Assembly (NCBI RefSeq): GCF_004362825.1
Contig: NZ_SNXZ01000001.1
Coordinates: forward strand, 1,054,001-1,118,000
Direction: 5' to 3'
Length of the DNA: 64,000 bases
DNA from: Labedaea rhizosphaerae
GTDB taxonomy: Bacteria > Actinomycetota > Actinomycetes > Mycobacteriales > Pseudonocardiaceae
A program made the translations under genes and the position numbers. The notes below the pieces were generated by a model. The model saw only the letters and a program-made list of their open reading frames with translations. It searched no databases and was not told where the DNA came from. Of the stretch, positions 52,453-61,107 are shown in pieces (positions within the stretch are counted from its first letter, which is position 1; each line of letters starts with the position of its first letter).

Positions 52453-52559
52453 TAGCCGCCGGCCTCTCGTCGGACGAGCGTGCCAGATCCCCCAAGCAGT
52501 GTTACAGCCCCCAGCTTGACAGTGGTGTCACCCTGGATGGGAACGAATCCGAACACATG

Positions 52560-52576
52560 TGTCCGATAATCGGACA
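52560..52576. promoter_or_regulatory. IclR-type operator at the hmgA promoter
   Basis: TGTCCGAT-A-ATCGGACA is a perfect 17-bp palindrome ending 14 bp before the hmgA GTG, just upstream of its GGAGG. A smaller palindrome TGACA-GTGG-TGTCA (52517-52530) lies further upstream. Confidence 0.65.
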
Positions 52577-52590
52577 GACGGAGGGGAACG

Positions 52591-53766
52591 GTGCCGTACT
52601 ACCGGAAGGTCGGGGAAATCCCGCCGAAGCGCCACACGCAGTTCCGGTCGCCCCAGGGTGGCCTGTACGCCGAGGAGCTGATGGGCGTCGAAGGCTTCTC
52701 CTCGGACTCCGCGCTGCTGTACCACCGCTTCCTGCCGACCGCGATGGTCAACGCCGAGGTGCTCGACGACACCCGCGGCGCGTTCGCCGACAACCACCCG
52801 CTCAAGCCGCGGCACTTCAAGACCCAGGACCTCAAGTTCGGCGGGACGACCGACGCGGTCACCGGCCGGCGCACCCTCTTCGGCAACAACGACGTGGTCA
52901 TCTCGTTCACCGTCGCCGACGAGCCGAGCCCGCTCTACCGCAACGCCACCGGCGACGAACTGCTCTACGTGCAGGGCGGCGCGGGCACGATCGAGACGGT
53001 CTACGGCGCGCTCACCGTCGGCGACGGCGACTACGTGGTGATCCCGACGTCCACCACCTATCGAGTGGTGCCCGACGGCGAACTGCGCCTCTTCGTCGCC
53101 GAGGCGACCGGGCACGTCGGGCCGCCCAAGCGCTACCTCTCGGCGAAGGGCCAGTTCCTGGAGCACGCGCCGTACTGCGAACGCGACCTGCGCGGCCCCG
53201 ACGAGCCGCTGCTGGTCGAGGGCGAGGACGTCGACGTCGTCGTGCGCAACCGCAACGGGCTGACCAAGGTCACCTACGCCAACCACCCGTTCGACGTGGT
53301 CGGCTGGGACGGCTGCCTGTACCCGTGGGCGTTCAACATCCGCGACTTCGAGCCGATCACCGGCCGGGTGCACCAGCCGCCGCCGGTGCACCAGACGTTC
53401 GAGGGGCCGAACTTCGTGGTGTGCTCGTTCGTGCCGCGCAAGGTCGACTACCACCCGCTGTCGATCCCCGTGCCGTACAACCACGCGAACGTCGACTCCG
53501 ACGAGCTGATGTTCTACGTGGGCGGGAACTACGAGGCACGCAAGGGTTCCGGCATCGGGATCGGGTCGCTCTCGCTGCACCCGTCCGGCGTGGTGCACGG
53601 ACCGCAGCCCGGTGCGGCCGAGGGCTCGATCGGCGCGGACTTCTTCGACGAGACCGCCGTCATGATCGACACGTTCCGACCGTTGCAGCTCGGCGAGGGC
53701 GCCATCGACTGCGAAGATCCGCGCTACGCGTGGACATGGGCCAAGCGGGGCCCGGACTGGGACTGA
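52591..53766 (+). CDS. hmgA: Homogentisate 1,2-dioxygenase
   Basis: A 391-residue non-haem Fe(II) cupin that opens the ring of homogentisate to maleylacetoacetate. VHQPPPVHQTFEG, VPYNHANVDSDELMFYV and SLSLHPSGVVHGPQPG carry the His-Glu-His iron ligands. GTG 52591 has GGAGG a few bases upstream. It is transcribed away from the fahA operon, with an operator copy at each promoter. Confidence 0.95.
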   Translation: MPYYRKVGEIPPKRHTQFRSPQGGLYAEELMGVEGFSSDSALLYHRFLPTAMVNAEVLDDTRGAFADNHPLKPRHFKTQDLKFGGTTDAVTGRRTLFGNNDVVISFTVADEPSPLYRNATGDELLYVQGGAGTIETVYGALTVGDGDYVVIPTSTTYRVVPDGELRLFVAEATGHVGPPKRYLSAKGQFLEHAPYCERDLRGPDEPLLVEGEDVDVVVRNRNGLTKVTYANHPFDVVGWDGCLYPWAFNIRDFEPITGRVHQPPPVHQTFEGPNFVVCSFVPRKVDYHPLSIPVPYNHANVDSDELMFYVGGNYEARKGSGIGIGSLSLHPSGVVHGPQPGAAEGSIGADFFDETAVMIDTFRPLQLGEGAIDCEDPRYAWTWAKRGPDWD

Positions 53767-53820
53767 TCCGGTGTGCGGGTTGGCTTTGCTCCCGCTGGGG
53801 GCTTTCCGAGTCGGAAGCGG

Positions 53821-54363
53821 TCAGCTCGCGGAGGTGGTGAGGCGGGCCAGCAGGACCGTGGCCCGCTGGTCCACGAACACGGCCGTGCGCCCGTCCAGCG
53901 CCGGGCGCAGCATCAGCACCCGGCCGCGGTTGTCGATGGCGCGTTCGGTCGCCGGGCTCATGTCGCGGACCCACAGGCAGGCGGCGCCGTCTTCGGACAG
54001 CACCATCAGCCTGCGACCACGCACCCCGCGCCGGCCGATCCAGTGGGCCTCCGCGTACTGCCACCTCTCGCCGCCGGCCAGCCTGCGCACCGCGCGTACC
54101 AGGTGGACGCGACGAGCGGCTTCGAGCAGCATCACCAGGGCGACCGTGAAGGTCGCATCCATGAGCACCTGGCCCCAGCGGACCGGGTGGGCGCCGGCCA
54201 GCAACAACCCGGTCCAGCCGGCGACGAACAGCACGGCCAGCCCGACGAGTACCGCGGCGACCTGGCGCACGTTGTGCAGAGCCGCGTCGACCAGCGCACC
54301 ACGGGCAATGCCGTACGCATGCGTCGGCTTGTCCCGGTAACGCGGGATCACCGGCTCGGTCAC
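53821..54363 (-). CDS. Hypothetical membrane protein
   Basis: A 180-residue protein with two hydrophobic helices (about residues 37-57 and 67-83), then a basic soluble domain with GERWQYAEAHWIGRRGVRGRRLMVLSEDG and a beta-rich tail. I recognise no family. The order of two helices then a small soluble domain loosely echoes the next gene. GTG 54363 is the start. It lies 70 bp downstream of the larger membrane gene and is likely co-transcribed with it. Confidence 0.65.
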   Translation of the reverse strand: MTEPVIPRYRDKPTHAYGIARGALVDAALHNVRQVAAVLVGLAVLFVAGWTGLLLAGAHPVRWGQVLMDATFTVALVMLLEAARRVHLVRAVRRLAGGERWQYAEAHWIGRRGVRGRRLMVLSEDGAACLWVRDMSPATERAIDNRGRVLMLRPALDGRTAVFVDQRATVLLARLTTSAS

Positions 54364-54433
54364 GACCAGAACTCCCCAGGATCGGCGGCTTACACCCGTT
54401 CTTTCGTGTCGAGGCCGCCGAGCGCTACAGAAC

Positions 54434-55546
54434 TCAGGCAGTGAACGTCGCCACTGCCAGCAAGGGGTAACCCGGCAGTCCGGCGACCGTCCGGCGACCG
54501 GCCGCCGGCTCGCCGACGACCCAGAGCAGGCCGGTCGCGGCGACGTTCGCGGTCAGCACGAACCCCGCCTTCGGCACCGACACCGCCACCGTGCCGCCGC
54601 CGGGCAGGGTCGCGTTGCCGCGCAGCTGCGGGTTGCGTGGATCCGGCTCGCCATCGAGGTCGACCGGCACCGCCCGCCACGGCCCGGCCGCGAGCATCCG
54701 GTCGATGCGGCTGGTGCGCAGGAGCCGGGCGATCCGCCAGCCGGCGAACGCGACGAGCACGGCCAGGATGGCCAGCGCCCACCCCAGCATCTCGCCGTAG
54801 CGCGGTACCGCGTGGTTGCTGCGCAGTACCGCGACCAGCACGAAAACCGCCAGGACGAGCAGCAGCACCGGCGCGACGAGGTCGGTGCGCGACCGGCGCC
54901 GCGGCCCGGCGAGCAGGTTGGCCACCACGACGTCGTCGCGGGCCTTGGGGGCACGACGAGGCGCCCGCTGCGCGGCCTCGACGATCACGTCCGTCGGCTG
55001 CTGCGCCCCCACCTGCGCCATGGCGATCGGCACGGCGAGCCCGCTCGACCGGATGGCCGCGTTGCCCTCGGCGTCCGGGCCGACCAACCACGCGCGACCG
55101 GTGCGGGCGAGCACCTGCTGCCCGCTCCAGCCCAGGCCGACGACGCTCAGCCACACCGGCTCGCCGCTCGCGTCGAGCACGCGCAACCGGCAGCCCGGCG
55201 TCCGGCCGCGGGCCGGGCGGAACACGCTGACGTCGGCGGGGCGCCACGGCTGGGTGTCGAGCAGCGTGCGGACCGGTCCCCGCCAGTGCAGCCAGCGCAG
55301 GGTGACCGGCGCGCCCGCGCTCAGGCCGAGCACCCCGGCGAACGCGATGACCAGCACGAACACCTCGGCGACGCCCGCGAGGCCGACGGCGATCGCGACC
55401 ACGATGGCGATCATGCTCAGGATGGCGGGGGCCAGCACCGACGCGCGCAGGGCGCGTAGGGCCCACTCGGTGGCCGGGTCGGCCGCCGCCGGGGCGTCCC
55501 CGGCGGGTTCGACCGCGGGGACCTCGTGCTCGGCATGCTGGTTCAC
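54434..55546 (-). CDS. Hypothetical membrane protein with two helix pairs
   Basis: A 370-residue protein. A charged N-terminus (MNQHAEHEVPAVEPAGD) leads to a helix pair at about residues 38-85. A soluble beta-rich domain follows (DVSVFRPARGRTPGCRLRVLDASGEPVW), then a second helix pair near 235-290 and a final soluble domain (AAGPWRAVPVDLDGEPDPRN). The two halves look alike in layout, suggesting an internal duplication. GTG 55546 is favoured because GAGG lies 7 nt upstream and the frame further upstream is antisense to other genes. No family is recognised. Confidence 0.65.
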   Translation of the reverse strand: MNQHAEHEVPAVEPAGDAPAAADPATEWALRALRASVLAPAILSMIAIVVAIAVGLAGVAEVFVLVIAFAGVLGLSAGAPVTLRWLHWRGPVRTLLDTQPWRPADVSVFRPARGRTPGCRLRVLDASGEPVWLSVVGLGWSGQQVLARTGRAWLVGPDAEGNAAIRSSGLAVPIAMAQVGAQQPTDVIVEAAQRAPRRAPKARDDVVVANLLAGPRRRSRTDLVAPVLLLVLAVFVLVAVLRSNHAVPRYGEMLGWALAILAVLVAFAGWRIARLLRTSRIDRMLAAGPWRAVPVDLDGEPDPRNPQLRGNATLPGGGTVAVSVPKAGFVLTANVAATGLLWVVGEPAAGRRTVAGLPGYPLLAVATFTA

Positions 55547-55667
55547 GCGATACCTCGCATGCTCGGGGTGTTCGATGACTCGCTCATGAGCCCTTCCTCG
55601 CCGGGCCGCAAGCGTAACCATTTCGGGCGAGTTGTCCGGCAGGACTTTCGCTGCGAGCCGAGGCAAG

Positions 55668-55686
55668 TTAGGTTTGCCTAAGTTGA
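55668..55686. promoter_or_regulatory. Iron-box-like site (DtxR/IdeR type)
   Basis: The 19-mer at 55668-55686 starting TTAGGTTTGCCTAA matches the DtxR/IdeR consensus TTAGGTTAGGCTAACCTAA at 14 of 19 positions. It lies 19 bp before the DUF2470 start codon. Confidence 0.55.
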
Positions 55687-55705
55687 CGCTTCCGGAGGTG
55701 ACCCG

Positions 55706-56452
55706 ATGGGCCGACCGCCCGCGCCGCACCCGGCCGAGCGCGCTCGCACGATCGCCGCACTCGGCGGCCGCGCGAACCTCGTGCCCGCCGCGGACAGGGT
55801 CACCCCGATCGTGCACCAGCTCCACGGCGACGGCTCGGCCGCCGTCGTGCTGCCCGACGACCACCCGTTGGTCGCGCAGGCTCGCAGCGGCGAGGTGAGC
55901 GCGGTCCTGGAACTCGCCGACCTGGCGCCGGTCCCGTTGCGCGAACCGGTGCGCGGGCTGTTGTGGGTGACCGGGTGGCTGCGCGCGTTGTCCGGCGCCG
56001 AGGCACGAGCCGAGGCGGTGCGGATCAGCGAATCCCGCCCCGACCCGCGGCTGCTGGACGTCGGCCACGACACGACCGTGCTCGTGCTGCGCCCGGCGTC
56101 GATGGTGCTCGCGGACGGGGCGGGCACGACTTCGGTGTCCCTCGAGCAGTTCGCCGCAGCGGACCCCGATCCGTTCTGCCACTACGAAGCGGAGTGGCTG
56201 CGGCACTTGGAACTGCGCCACGCCGACGTGGTCGGGTCGCTGTCCCGGCACGTGCCGGACGACCTGCGTGGCGGGCACATCCGCCCCCTTGGTCTGGACC
56301 GGTTGGGCCTGCGGCTGCGGGTGGAGGCGGTGAACGCCGACCACGACGTGCGGATGGCCTTCTCGCGCCCGATCGCGACACCGCAGGAGTTGTCCGGGGA
56401 GCTGCGCCGCCTGGTCGGATGCCCGTTCCTCGCCGCTCGCCGCGTCGGCTGA
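55706..56452 (+). CDS. DUF2470 domain protein
   Basis: A 248-residue protein. ERARTIAALGGRANLVPAADRVTPIVHQLHGDGSAAV opens a split-barrel-like domain. The C-terminal DUF2470 part spans about residues 165-245 (HYEAEWLRHLELRHADVVGSL, PLGLDRLGLRLRVEAV). DUF2470 accompanies haem-oxygenase-like and iron-utilisation flavin-barrel proteins. GGAGGTGA lies 5 nt before the ATG at 55706. With an iron-box-like site in its promoter, iron repression is plausible. Confidence 0.85.
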   Translation: MGRPPAPHPAERARTIAALGGRANLVPAADRVTPIVHQLHGDGSAAVVLPDDHPLVAQARSGEVSAVLELADLAPVPLREPVRGLLWVTGWLRALSGAEARAEAVRISESRPDPRLLDVGHDTTVLVLRPASMVLADGAGTTSVSLEQFAAADPDPFCHYEAEWLRHLELRHADVVGSLSRHVPDDLRGGHIRPLGLDRLGLRLRVEAVNADHDVRMAFSRPIATPQELSGELRRLVGCPFLAARRVG

Positions 56453-56521
56453 GGACTTGTCGAGAATCCGGCGCCTGCTCCGTCCCTGGGTCACAATCGG
56501 CCAAGACGGAGGAGAACCGAA

Positions 56522-56929
56522 GTGAAGTACCTGCTGCTCAAGCACTACCGCGGTGGCCCGGCCCCGGTCGTCGACTTCCTGCCGATGGACCAGTGGACCC
56601 CCGAAGAGGTCGACGCCCACGTCAAGTACATGCAGGATTTCGGCGACCGGCTGCAGGAAAGCGGCGAGTTCGTCGACATGCAGGCGCTGCTGCCGGACGG
56701 CGCGTTCGTCCGCTCCGATGACGCGGGGCGCCCGCCGGTGACCGACGGTCCGTTCGCCGAGACCAAGGACCTCATCGCCGGCTACTACGTCATCGACGTG
56801 GAGTCCTGGGACCGCGCGGTCGAGGTCGCCGCGGACCTGTCGGCCGCGCCCGGGCCCGGCGGCAAGCCGCTGCACGAGTGGCTCGAGGTGCGGCCGTTGT
56901 TCAGCGCGGCACCCGCGGACGCCGGGTGA
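56522..56929 (+). CDS. YCII-related DGPF-domain protein
   Basis: A 135-residue protein of the DGPF/YCII family. MKYLLLKHYRGGP opens the ferredoxin-like fold and VTDGPFAETKDLIAGYYVIDVES carries the DGPF motif. The stop overlaps the GTG of the downstream sigma factor (GTGA), the standard arrangement for ECF42-type sigma factors. Its function is unknown; it is the hallmark companion of these sigma factors. Confidence 0.88.
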   Translation: MKYLLLKHYRGGPAPVVDFLPMDQWTPEEVDAHVKYMQDFGDRLQESGEFVDMQALLPDGAFVRSDDAGRPPVTDGPFAETKDLIAGYYVIDVESWDRAVEVAADLSAAPGPGGKPLHEWLEVRPLFSAAPADAG

Positions 56930-58092
56930 ACGAAGGGCTGCTGCGGGAGCTCGTGCCCGCGGTGATCGGGGTGCTCGTCCGGCGCGGCGCGGACTTCGCG
57001 TCGGCCGAGGACGCCGTGCAGGAAGCGTTGATCAAGGCGCTCGAGACGTGGTCGGCCGACCCGCCGCGCGACGCGAAGGCGTGGCTGATCTCCGCGGCGT
57101 GGCGCAAGTTCCTCGACGCCACCCGGTCGGAGACGGCGCGGCGCGGGCGGGAAGTGGTCGTGGACGCCCAACCGGACCTCGGTCCGGTGTCCGGTGTGGA
57201 CGACACGCTGCGGCTGTACTTCCTGTGCGCGCACCCGAGCCTGCCGCCGCCGGCGGCGCTCGCGTTGACCTTGCGCGCGGTCGGCGGCCTGACCACCAAG
57301 CAGATCGCGACCGCGCACCTGGTGCCCGAGGCGACGATGGCGCAACGGATCAGCCGGGCCAAGCGGAAGATCGCCGGTGTGCCGCTCGACGAGCCGGGCG
57401 ACCTGGCGACGGTGCTGCGGGTGCTCTACCTCGTGTTCAACGAGGGCTACAGCGGCGACGTCGACCTGGCGGCCGAGGCCATCCGGCTCGCGCGCCAGCT
57501 CGTGGCGTTGTCCGACGAGCCCGAGGCGGCGGGCTTGCTCGCGTTGATGTTGCTGCACCACGCGCGGCGGGCGTCGCGCACCGGCGACGGCGGGCGGCTG
57601 GTGCCACTGGCCGCCCAGGACCGCTCGCGGTGGGACACGGCGTTGATCGCCGAAGGCGTCGCGATCCTGCAGGGCGCGCTGGCCCGCGACCGGCTCGGCG
57701 AGTACCAGGCGCAGGCCGCGATCGCCGCCCTGCACGCGGACGCGCCGACGGCCGACGAGACGGACTGGGTGCAGATCGTCGAGTGGTACGACGAGCTGCT
57801 GCGGATCACGGGCAGCCCGATCGTGCGGCTCAACCGCGCCGTCGCGATCGGCGAGGCCGACGGCCCGCAGGCCGGTCTCGCGGCCCTCGCCGACGTCGAC
57901 TCGTGCCTGCCCCGGTACAACGCCGTGCGCGCGTACCTGCTCGAACGCACCGGGGATCTGGAGCGGGCGGCCGAGCTGTACGCCAAGGCGGGACGGGCGG
58001 CGAGCAGCGTGCCGGAGCGCGACCATCTGACCCGCGAGGCGGCGCGCGTGCAACAAACCCTGCGCTCCGAACGTGGGACTCACCCGGCCTGA
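56926..58092 (+). CDS. ECF42-type sigma factor with C-terminal helical extension
   Basis: A 388-residue sigma-70-family protein. Region 2 is in DFASAEDAVQEALIKALETW and region 4 in GLTTKQIATAHLVPEATMAQRISRAKRKI. A ~200-residue extension follows (VLYLVFNEGYSGDVDLAAEAIRLARQL, YDELLRITGSPIVRLNRAVAIGE), typical of the ECF42/SigJ-like group. It starts at GTG 56926, overlapping the DGPF gene. No anti-sigma gene is present; control by the extension is expected for this group. Its last codons fall inside the first 22-bp repeat unit. Confidence 0.9.
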   Translation: MNEGLLRELVPAVIGVLVRRGADFASAEDAVQEALIKALETWSADPPRDAKAWLISAAWRKFLDATRSETARRGREVVVDAQPDLGPVSGVDDTLRLYFLCAHPSLPPPAALALTLRAVGGLTTKQIATAHLVPEATMAQRISRAKRKIAGVPLDEPGDLATVLRVLYLVFNEGYSGDVDLAAEAIRLARQLVALSDEPEAAGLLALMLLHHARRASRTGDGGRLVPLAAQDRSRWDTALIAEGVAILQGALARDRLGEYQAQAAIAALHADAPTADETDWVQIVEWYDELLRITGSPIVRLNRAVAIGEADGPQAGLAALADVDSCLPRYNAVRAYLLERTGDLERAAELYAKAGRAASSVPERDHLTREAARVQQTLRSERGTHPA

Positions 58093-58266
58093 GTGTGGGA
58101 CACACCCTGCCTGAACGTGGGACACACCGGGTCGGAACGGGGGACACACCCCACGCCAACGTGGGACACACCCAGTCGGAACGTGGGACACACCCGACGC
58201 GAACGGGGGACACACCCGGGCGGAAGAGGGGACGCGCGCGGTCAGGACGCGGGACACGCGCGGTGC
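58069..58266 (+). repeat. Nine tandem copies of a 22-bp repeat
   Basis: Units start at 58069, 58091, 58113, 58135, 58157, 58179, 58201, 58223 and 58245. The consensus is GAACGTGGGACACACCCGNNNN. The central units are nearly identical and the last two have drifted (GCGCG in place of CACAC). The first unit supplies the end of the sigma-factor gene (SERGTHPA). There are no spacers of CRISPR type. The role is unknown; an RNA structural or protein-binding array is possible. Confidence 0.9.
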
Positions 58267-58290
58267 GGCGGGGCGGATAGCCTGCGCGCC

Positions 58291-59106
58291 ATGGCGGTGC
58301 GGGCGGTGATCGGGTCGTGGCTGGCCCCGGCGCGCCCGGCGTTGCCCGAGCCGGTCGACGCGCCTGAGCGGCGGATGCTGCGCATCGAGCTGGTCATCCT
58401 GCTGACCGTCACCTTCGGCATCCAGGGGATCCGGTCGCTGCTCGAGTTGATCGACGACCTGCTGAGCCCGGTCGCGCTCGGCGACCAGTCCGTGGCCATC
58501 AACCAGCCGCAGGCCTCGGTCAACGTGATCGACCTGTTGAGCCAGCTCACCAGCGTGGCCGTGCTGGTCGCCTGGGGCGCGCTCGCGCTGTTCCTGTTGG
58601 CGCGCACGGGAATCCGGCCGGCGATGGTCGGGATGGACCGCGGGCGGCTCGGGCGCGACACGGCGTGGGGCGCCGGGCTCGCCGCGGTGATCGGCATCCC
58701 GGGCCTGCTGCTCTACCTGGCTGCCGTCACGCTCGACCTCAGCAAGAAGGTCGCGCCGAGCACGCTCGTCGACTCGTGGTGGACCGGCGCCGTGCTGATC
58801 CTGCTGGCCATCGCCAACGCGATCGCCGAGGAGTCGGTCGTGGTCGCCTACGTGATCACGCGGCTGCGCCAGTTCGGCATGCACGAGAACGCGTCGCTGG
58901 TGAGCGCGGCCGTCCTGCGCGGGTCCTACCACCTCTACCAGGGCTGGAGCGCCTTCGTCGGCAACGCGTTGATGGGCCTGCTGCTCGGCCGGATCTGGCA
59001 GCGCACCAACCGTTTGTGGGCCCTCGTGGTCACGCACGCGCTGCTCGACGTGGTCGCGTTCGTCGGCTACCAGGTGTTGCACGGCCACGTGTCGTGGCTG
59101 CCGTGA
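58291..59106 (+). CDS. CPBP family intramembrane glutamic endopeptidase homologue
   Basis: A 271-residue polytopic membrane protein. IANAIAEESVVVAYVITRLRQ carries the paired Glu of motif 1, AAVLRGSYHLYQGW motif 2 and VVTHALLDVVAF motif 3 of the CPBP (Abi/CAAX-type) family. The Arg usual after the Glu pair is missing, as in many actinobacterial members. It starts at ATG 58291; the frame is open upstream only because the tandem repeats read through. The substrate is unknown. Confidence 0.87.
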   Translation: MAVRAVIGSWLAPARPALPEPVDAPERRMLRIELVILLTVTFGIQGIRSLLELIDDLLSPVALGDQSVAINQPQASVNVIDLLSQLTSVAVLVAWGALALFLLARTGIRPAMVGMDRGRLGRDTAWGAGLAAVIGIPGLLLYLAAVTLDLSKKVAPSTLVDSWWTGAVLILLAIANAIAEESVVVAYVITRLRQFGMHENASLVSAAVLRGSYHLYQGWSAFVGNALMGLLLGRIWQRTNRLWALVVTHALLDVVAFVGYQVLHGHVSWLP

Positions 59107-59162
59107 CCGCATCACCGGAAAGCAGGCGTACCGGCGAGTAGGTCACCGTCGTTGGGTATGAC

Positions 59163-60971
59163 ATGCGTCTCACCAGACTCGCCGCGATCACCGCGATCAC
59201 CACCCTTGCGTCGGCGGGCCTGGCCGCCACGCCCGCCGGGGCCGACCCCGGCTACACCGTCACCACGTTGCACTTCGCGGTCACCGCCGGACCGTCGAAC
59301 CAGCACTGCGACGTCATCGGCGACTTCTACACCCCGGCCGGCGCGAGCAGCACCCACCGGGTGCCCGCCGTCCTGACCACCAACGGTTTCGGCGGCTCCA
59401 AGGACGGCCAGGCCGGGATCGGCAAGTGGCTGGCGGGCACGCAGGACTACGCCGTGCTGTCCTACTCGGGCCTCGGCTTCGGCGGCTCCGGCTGCAAGAT
59501 CACCCTCGACGACCCCGACTGGGACGGCAAGGCCGCGAGCCAGCTGGTGAGCTTCCTCGGCGGGCAGGACGGCATCGCGTTCACCGACGCCGCGCACACC
59601 CAGCCCGTGGCCGCACCCGACTACGTGGTGCGGGACGCGGTCGACCACGACGGCGTGGCCCGCGAGCACGACCCGCGCGTCGGCATGGTCGGCGGCTCCT
59701 ACGGCGGGGAGATCCAGTTCGCCGCCGCGTCGGTGGACAAGCGGATCGACGCGTTGATCCCGCTCATCACGTGGAACGACCTGTCGTACTCGCTGACCCC
59801 GAACAACACCGCGCAGACCACGGGCGTCACGTCGTCGGTGCCCGGCTCGGCGAAGGTCTTCTGGGCCTCGCTGTTCTTCTTCGAGGGTGCCGTGCTGGAG
59901 AACCTGGAGCGCCCGCCGAACGACCCGAGCCGGCTGATCGGCTGCCCGAACTTCCCGGACGTCGTGTGCCCGGGCCTCGCGGTCACCGCGCTGCAGGGCT
60001 TCCCCACCGACGACGTCACCGCGCTCACCCGGCACGCGTCCGTGGCGAGCTACCTGCCGCAGATCAAGGTCCCGGTGCTGCTCGGCCAGGGCCAGCACGA
60101 CACGTTGTTCAACCTCAACGAGGCCGCGGCCACCTACCAGGCCCTCAAGGCGCAGGGCACGCCCGTGAAGATGATCTGGCAGGCGTGGGGGCACTCCGGC
60201 AACGGCGGCGTGACCGGCGAGGTCGACCTGGGCAACCCGGACCCGGCGGCGCAGTACGAGGTCGGGCGCTTCCTGAACTGGTTCGACCACTACCTCAAGG
60301 ACGAGCCGACCGACCTCGGTCCGGACTTCGCCTACTTCCGGCCGTGGGTGCCCTACACCGGCAACGCCGCGCCCGCGTACGCGTCGGCGGACGCCTTCCC
60401 GGTCGGGACGCCAAGCAAGCTGTACTTGTCCGGCAACGGCTCCCTCGTCGCCGACGCGTCGCAGGCGACGTCCGGGTCGCACTCCATGACCACCACGCTG
60501 GCCGGGCTGCCGACCAGCTTCGGCACGGTGGACGGCATCAGCACGGCGGGCCTCTTCCCGGACGCCAACCTGCCGGGCACCTACCTGCAGTGGACCTCGC
60601 CGGCGCTGACCGACGACCTCGACGTGGCGGGCAGCCCGCAGCTCAACGTCAAGATCACCTCGCCGACCGCGTGGCTGACCCAGGGCCTCGGCCCGATCGG
60701 CGATCCCGTGGTCTACGCGAAGGTCTACGACGTCGGGCCGGACGGCACGCAGACCCTGATCAACGACCTGGTCGCCCCGTCCCGGGTGGCCGACCTCGGC
60801 AAGCCGGTGAAGATCACCCTGCCCGCGTTCGTGCACCGCTTCGCGCCGGGCCACCAGGTGCGGCTGATCCTGGCCGGTGGTGACCTCAACTACCGCGGCG
60901 CGATGGTCCCGATCCCGCTCACCGTGGCGGGCGGGAGCGGGCAAACACTGACACTGCCGCTGGTGGACTGA
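59163..60971 (+). CDS. Secreted CocE/NonD (peptidase S15-type) alpha/beta hydrolase
   Basis: A 602-residue protein with a Sec signal peptide (MRLTRLAAITAITT...ATPAGA, cleavage near residue 28). The alpha/beta-hydrolase domain has nucleophile motif GGSYGG, the Asp in GQGQHD and the His in AWGHSG. The C-terminal third is a jelly-roll domain (SPALTDDLDVAGSPQLNVKITS, LPAFVHRFAPGHQVRLIL) typical of X-Pro dipeptidyl-peptidase/CocE enzymes. It is likely an extracellular peptidase or esterase. The CPBP gene precedes it by 56 bp. Confidence 0.88.
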   Translation: MRLTRLAAITAITTLASAGLAATPAGADPGYTVTTLHFAVTAGPSNQHCDVIGDFYTPAGASSTHRVPAVLTTNGFGGSKDGQAGIGKWLAGTQDYAVLSYSGLGFGGSGCKITLDDPDWDGKAASQLVSFLGGQDGIAFTDAAHTQPVAAPDYVVRDAVDHDGVAREHDPRVGMVGGSYGGEIQFAAASVDKRIDALIPLITWNDLSYSLTPNNTAQTTGVTSSVPGSAKVFWASLFFFEGAVLENLERPPNDPSRLIGCPNFPDVVCPGLAVTALQGFPTDDVTALTRHASVASYLPQIKVPVLLGQGQHDTLFNLNEAAATYQALKAQGTPVKMIWQAWGHSGNGGVTGEVDLGNPDPAAQYEVGRFLNWFDHYLKDEPTDLGPDFAYFRPWVPYTGNAAPAYASADAFPVGTPSKLYLSGNGSLVADASQATSGSHSMTTTLAGLPTSFGTVDGISTAGLFPDANLPGTYLQWTSPALTDDLDVAGSPQLNVKITSPTAWLTQGLGPIGDPVVYAKVYDVGPDGTQTLINDLVAPSRVADLGKPVKITLPAFVHRFAPGHQVRLILAGGDLNYRGAMVPIPLTVAGGSGQTLTLPLVD

Positions 60972-61107
60972 CTGACGCAACGATCCGCTCATCGATCGAG
61001 CAGATTGGTTAACGAATAGACCGTATAAAGCGCAAACACCATCAACTTGTGCGGAAAACCGGGCTCCTCAGGCAGCAAATCGCCGGTCCGGCGGTTACCC
61101 TTGCCTG

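Noticed and set aside
54390-56875. Long leftward frames crossing the DUF2470 and DGPF genes
   Set aside because: They are compositionally biased antisense frames; only the part from GTG 55546 to 54434 has membrane-protein character and an RBS.
58069-58266. CRISPR array
   Set aside because: The units are direct tandem copies with no unique 30-40 bp spacers, and no cas genes are present.
58093-58290. N-terminal extension of the CPBP protease through the tandem repeats
   Set aside because: The extension is only repeat-encoded low-complexity sequence, and ATG 58291 gives a normal family start.
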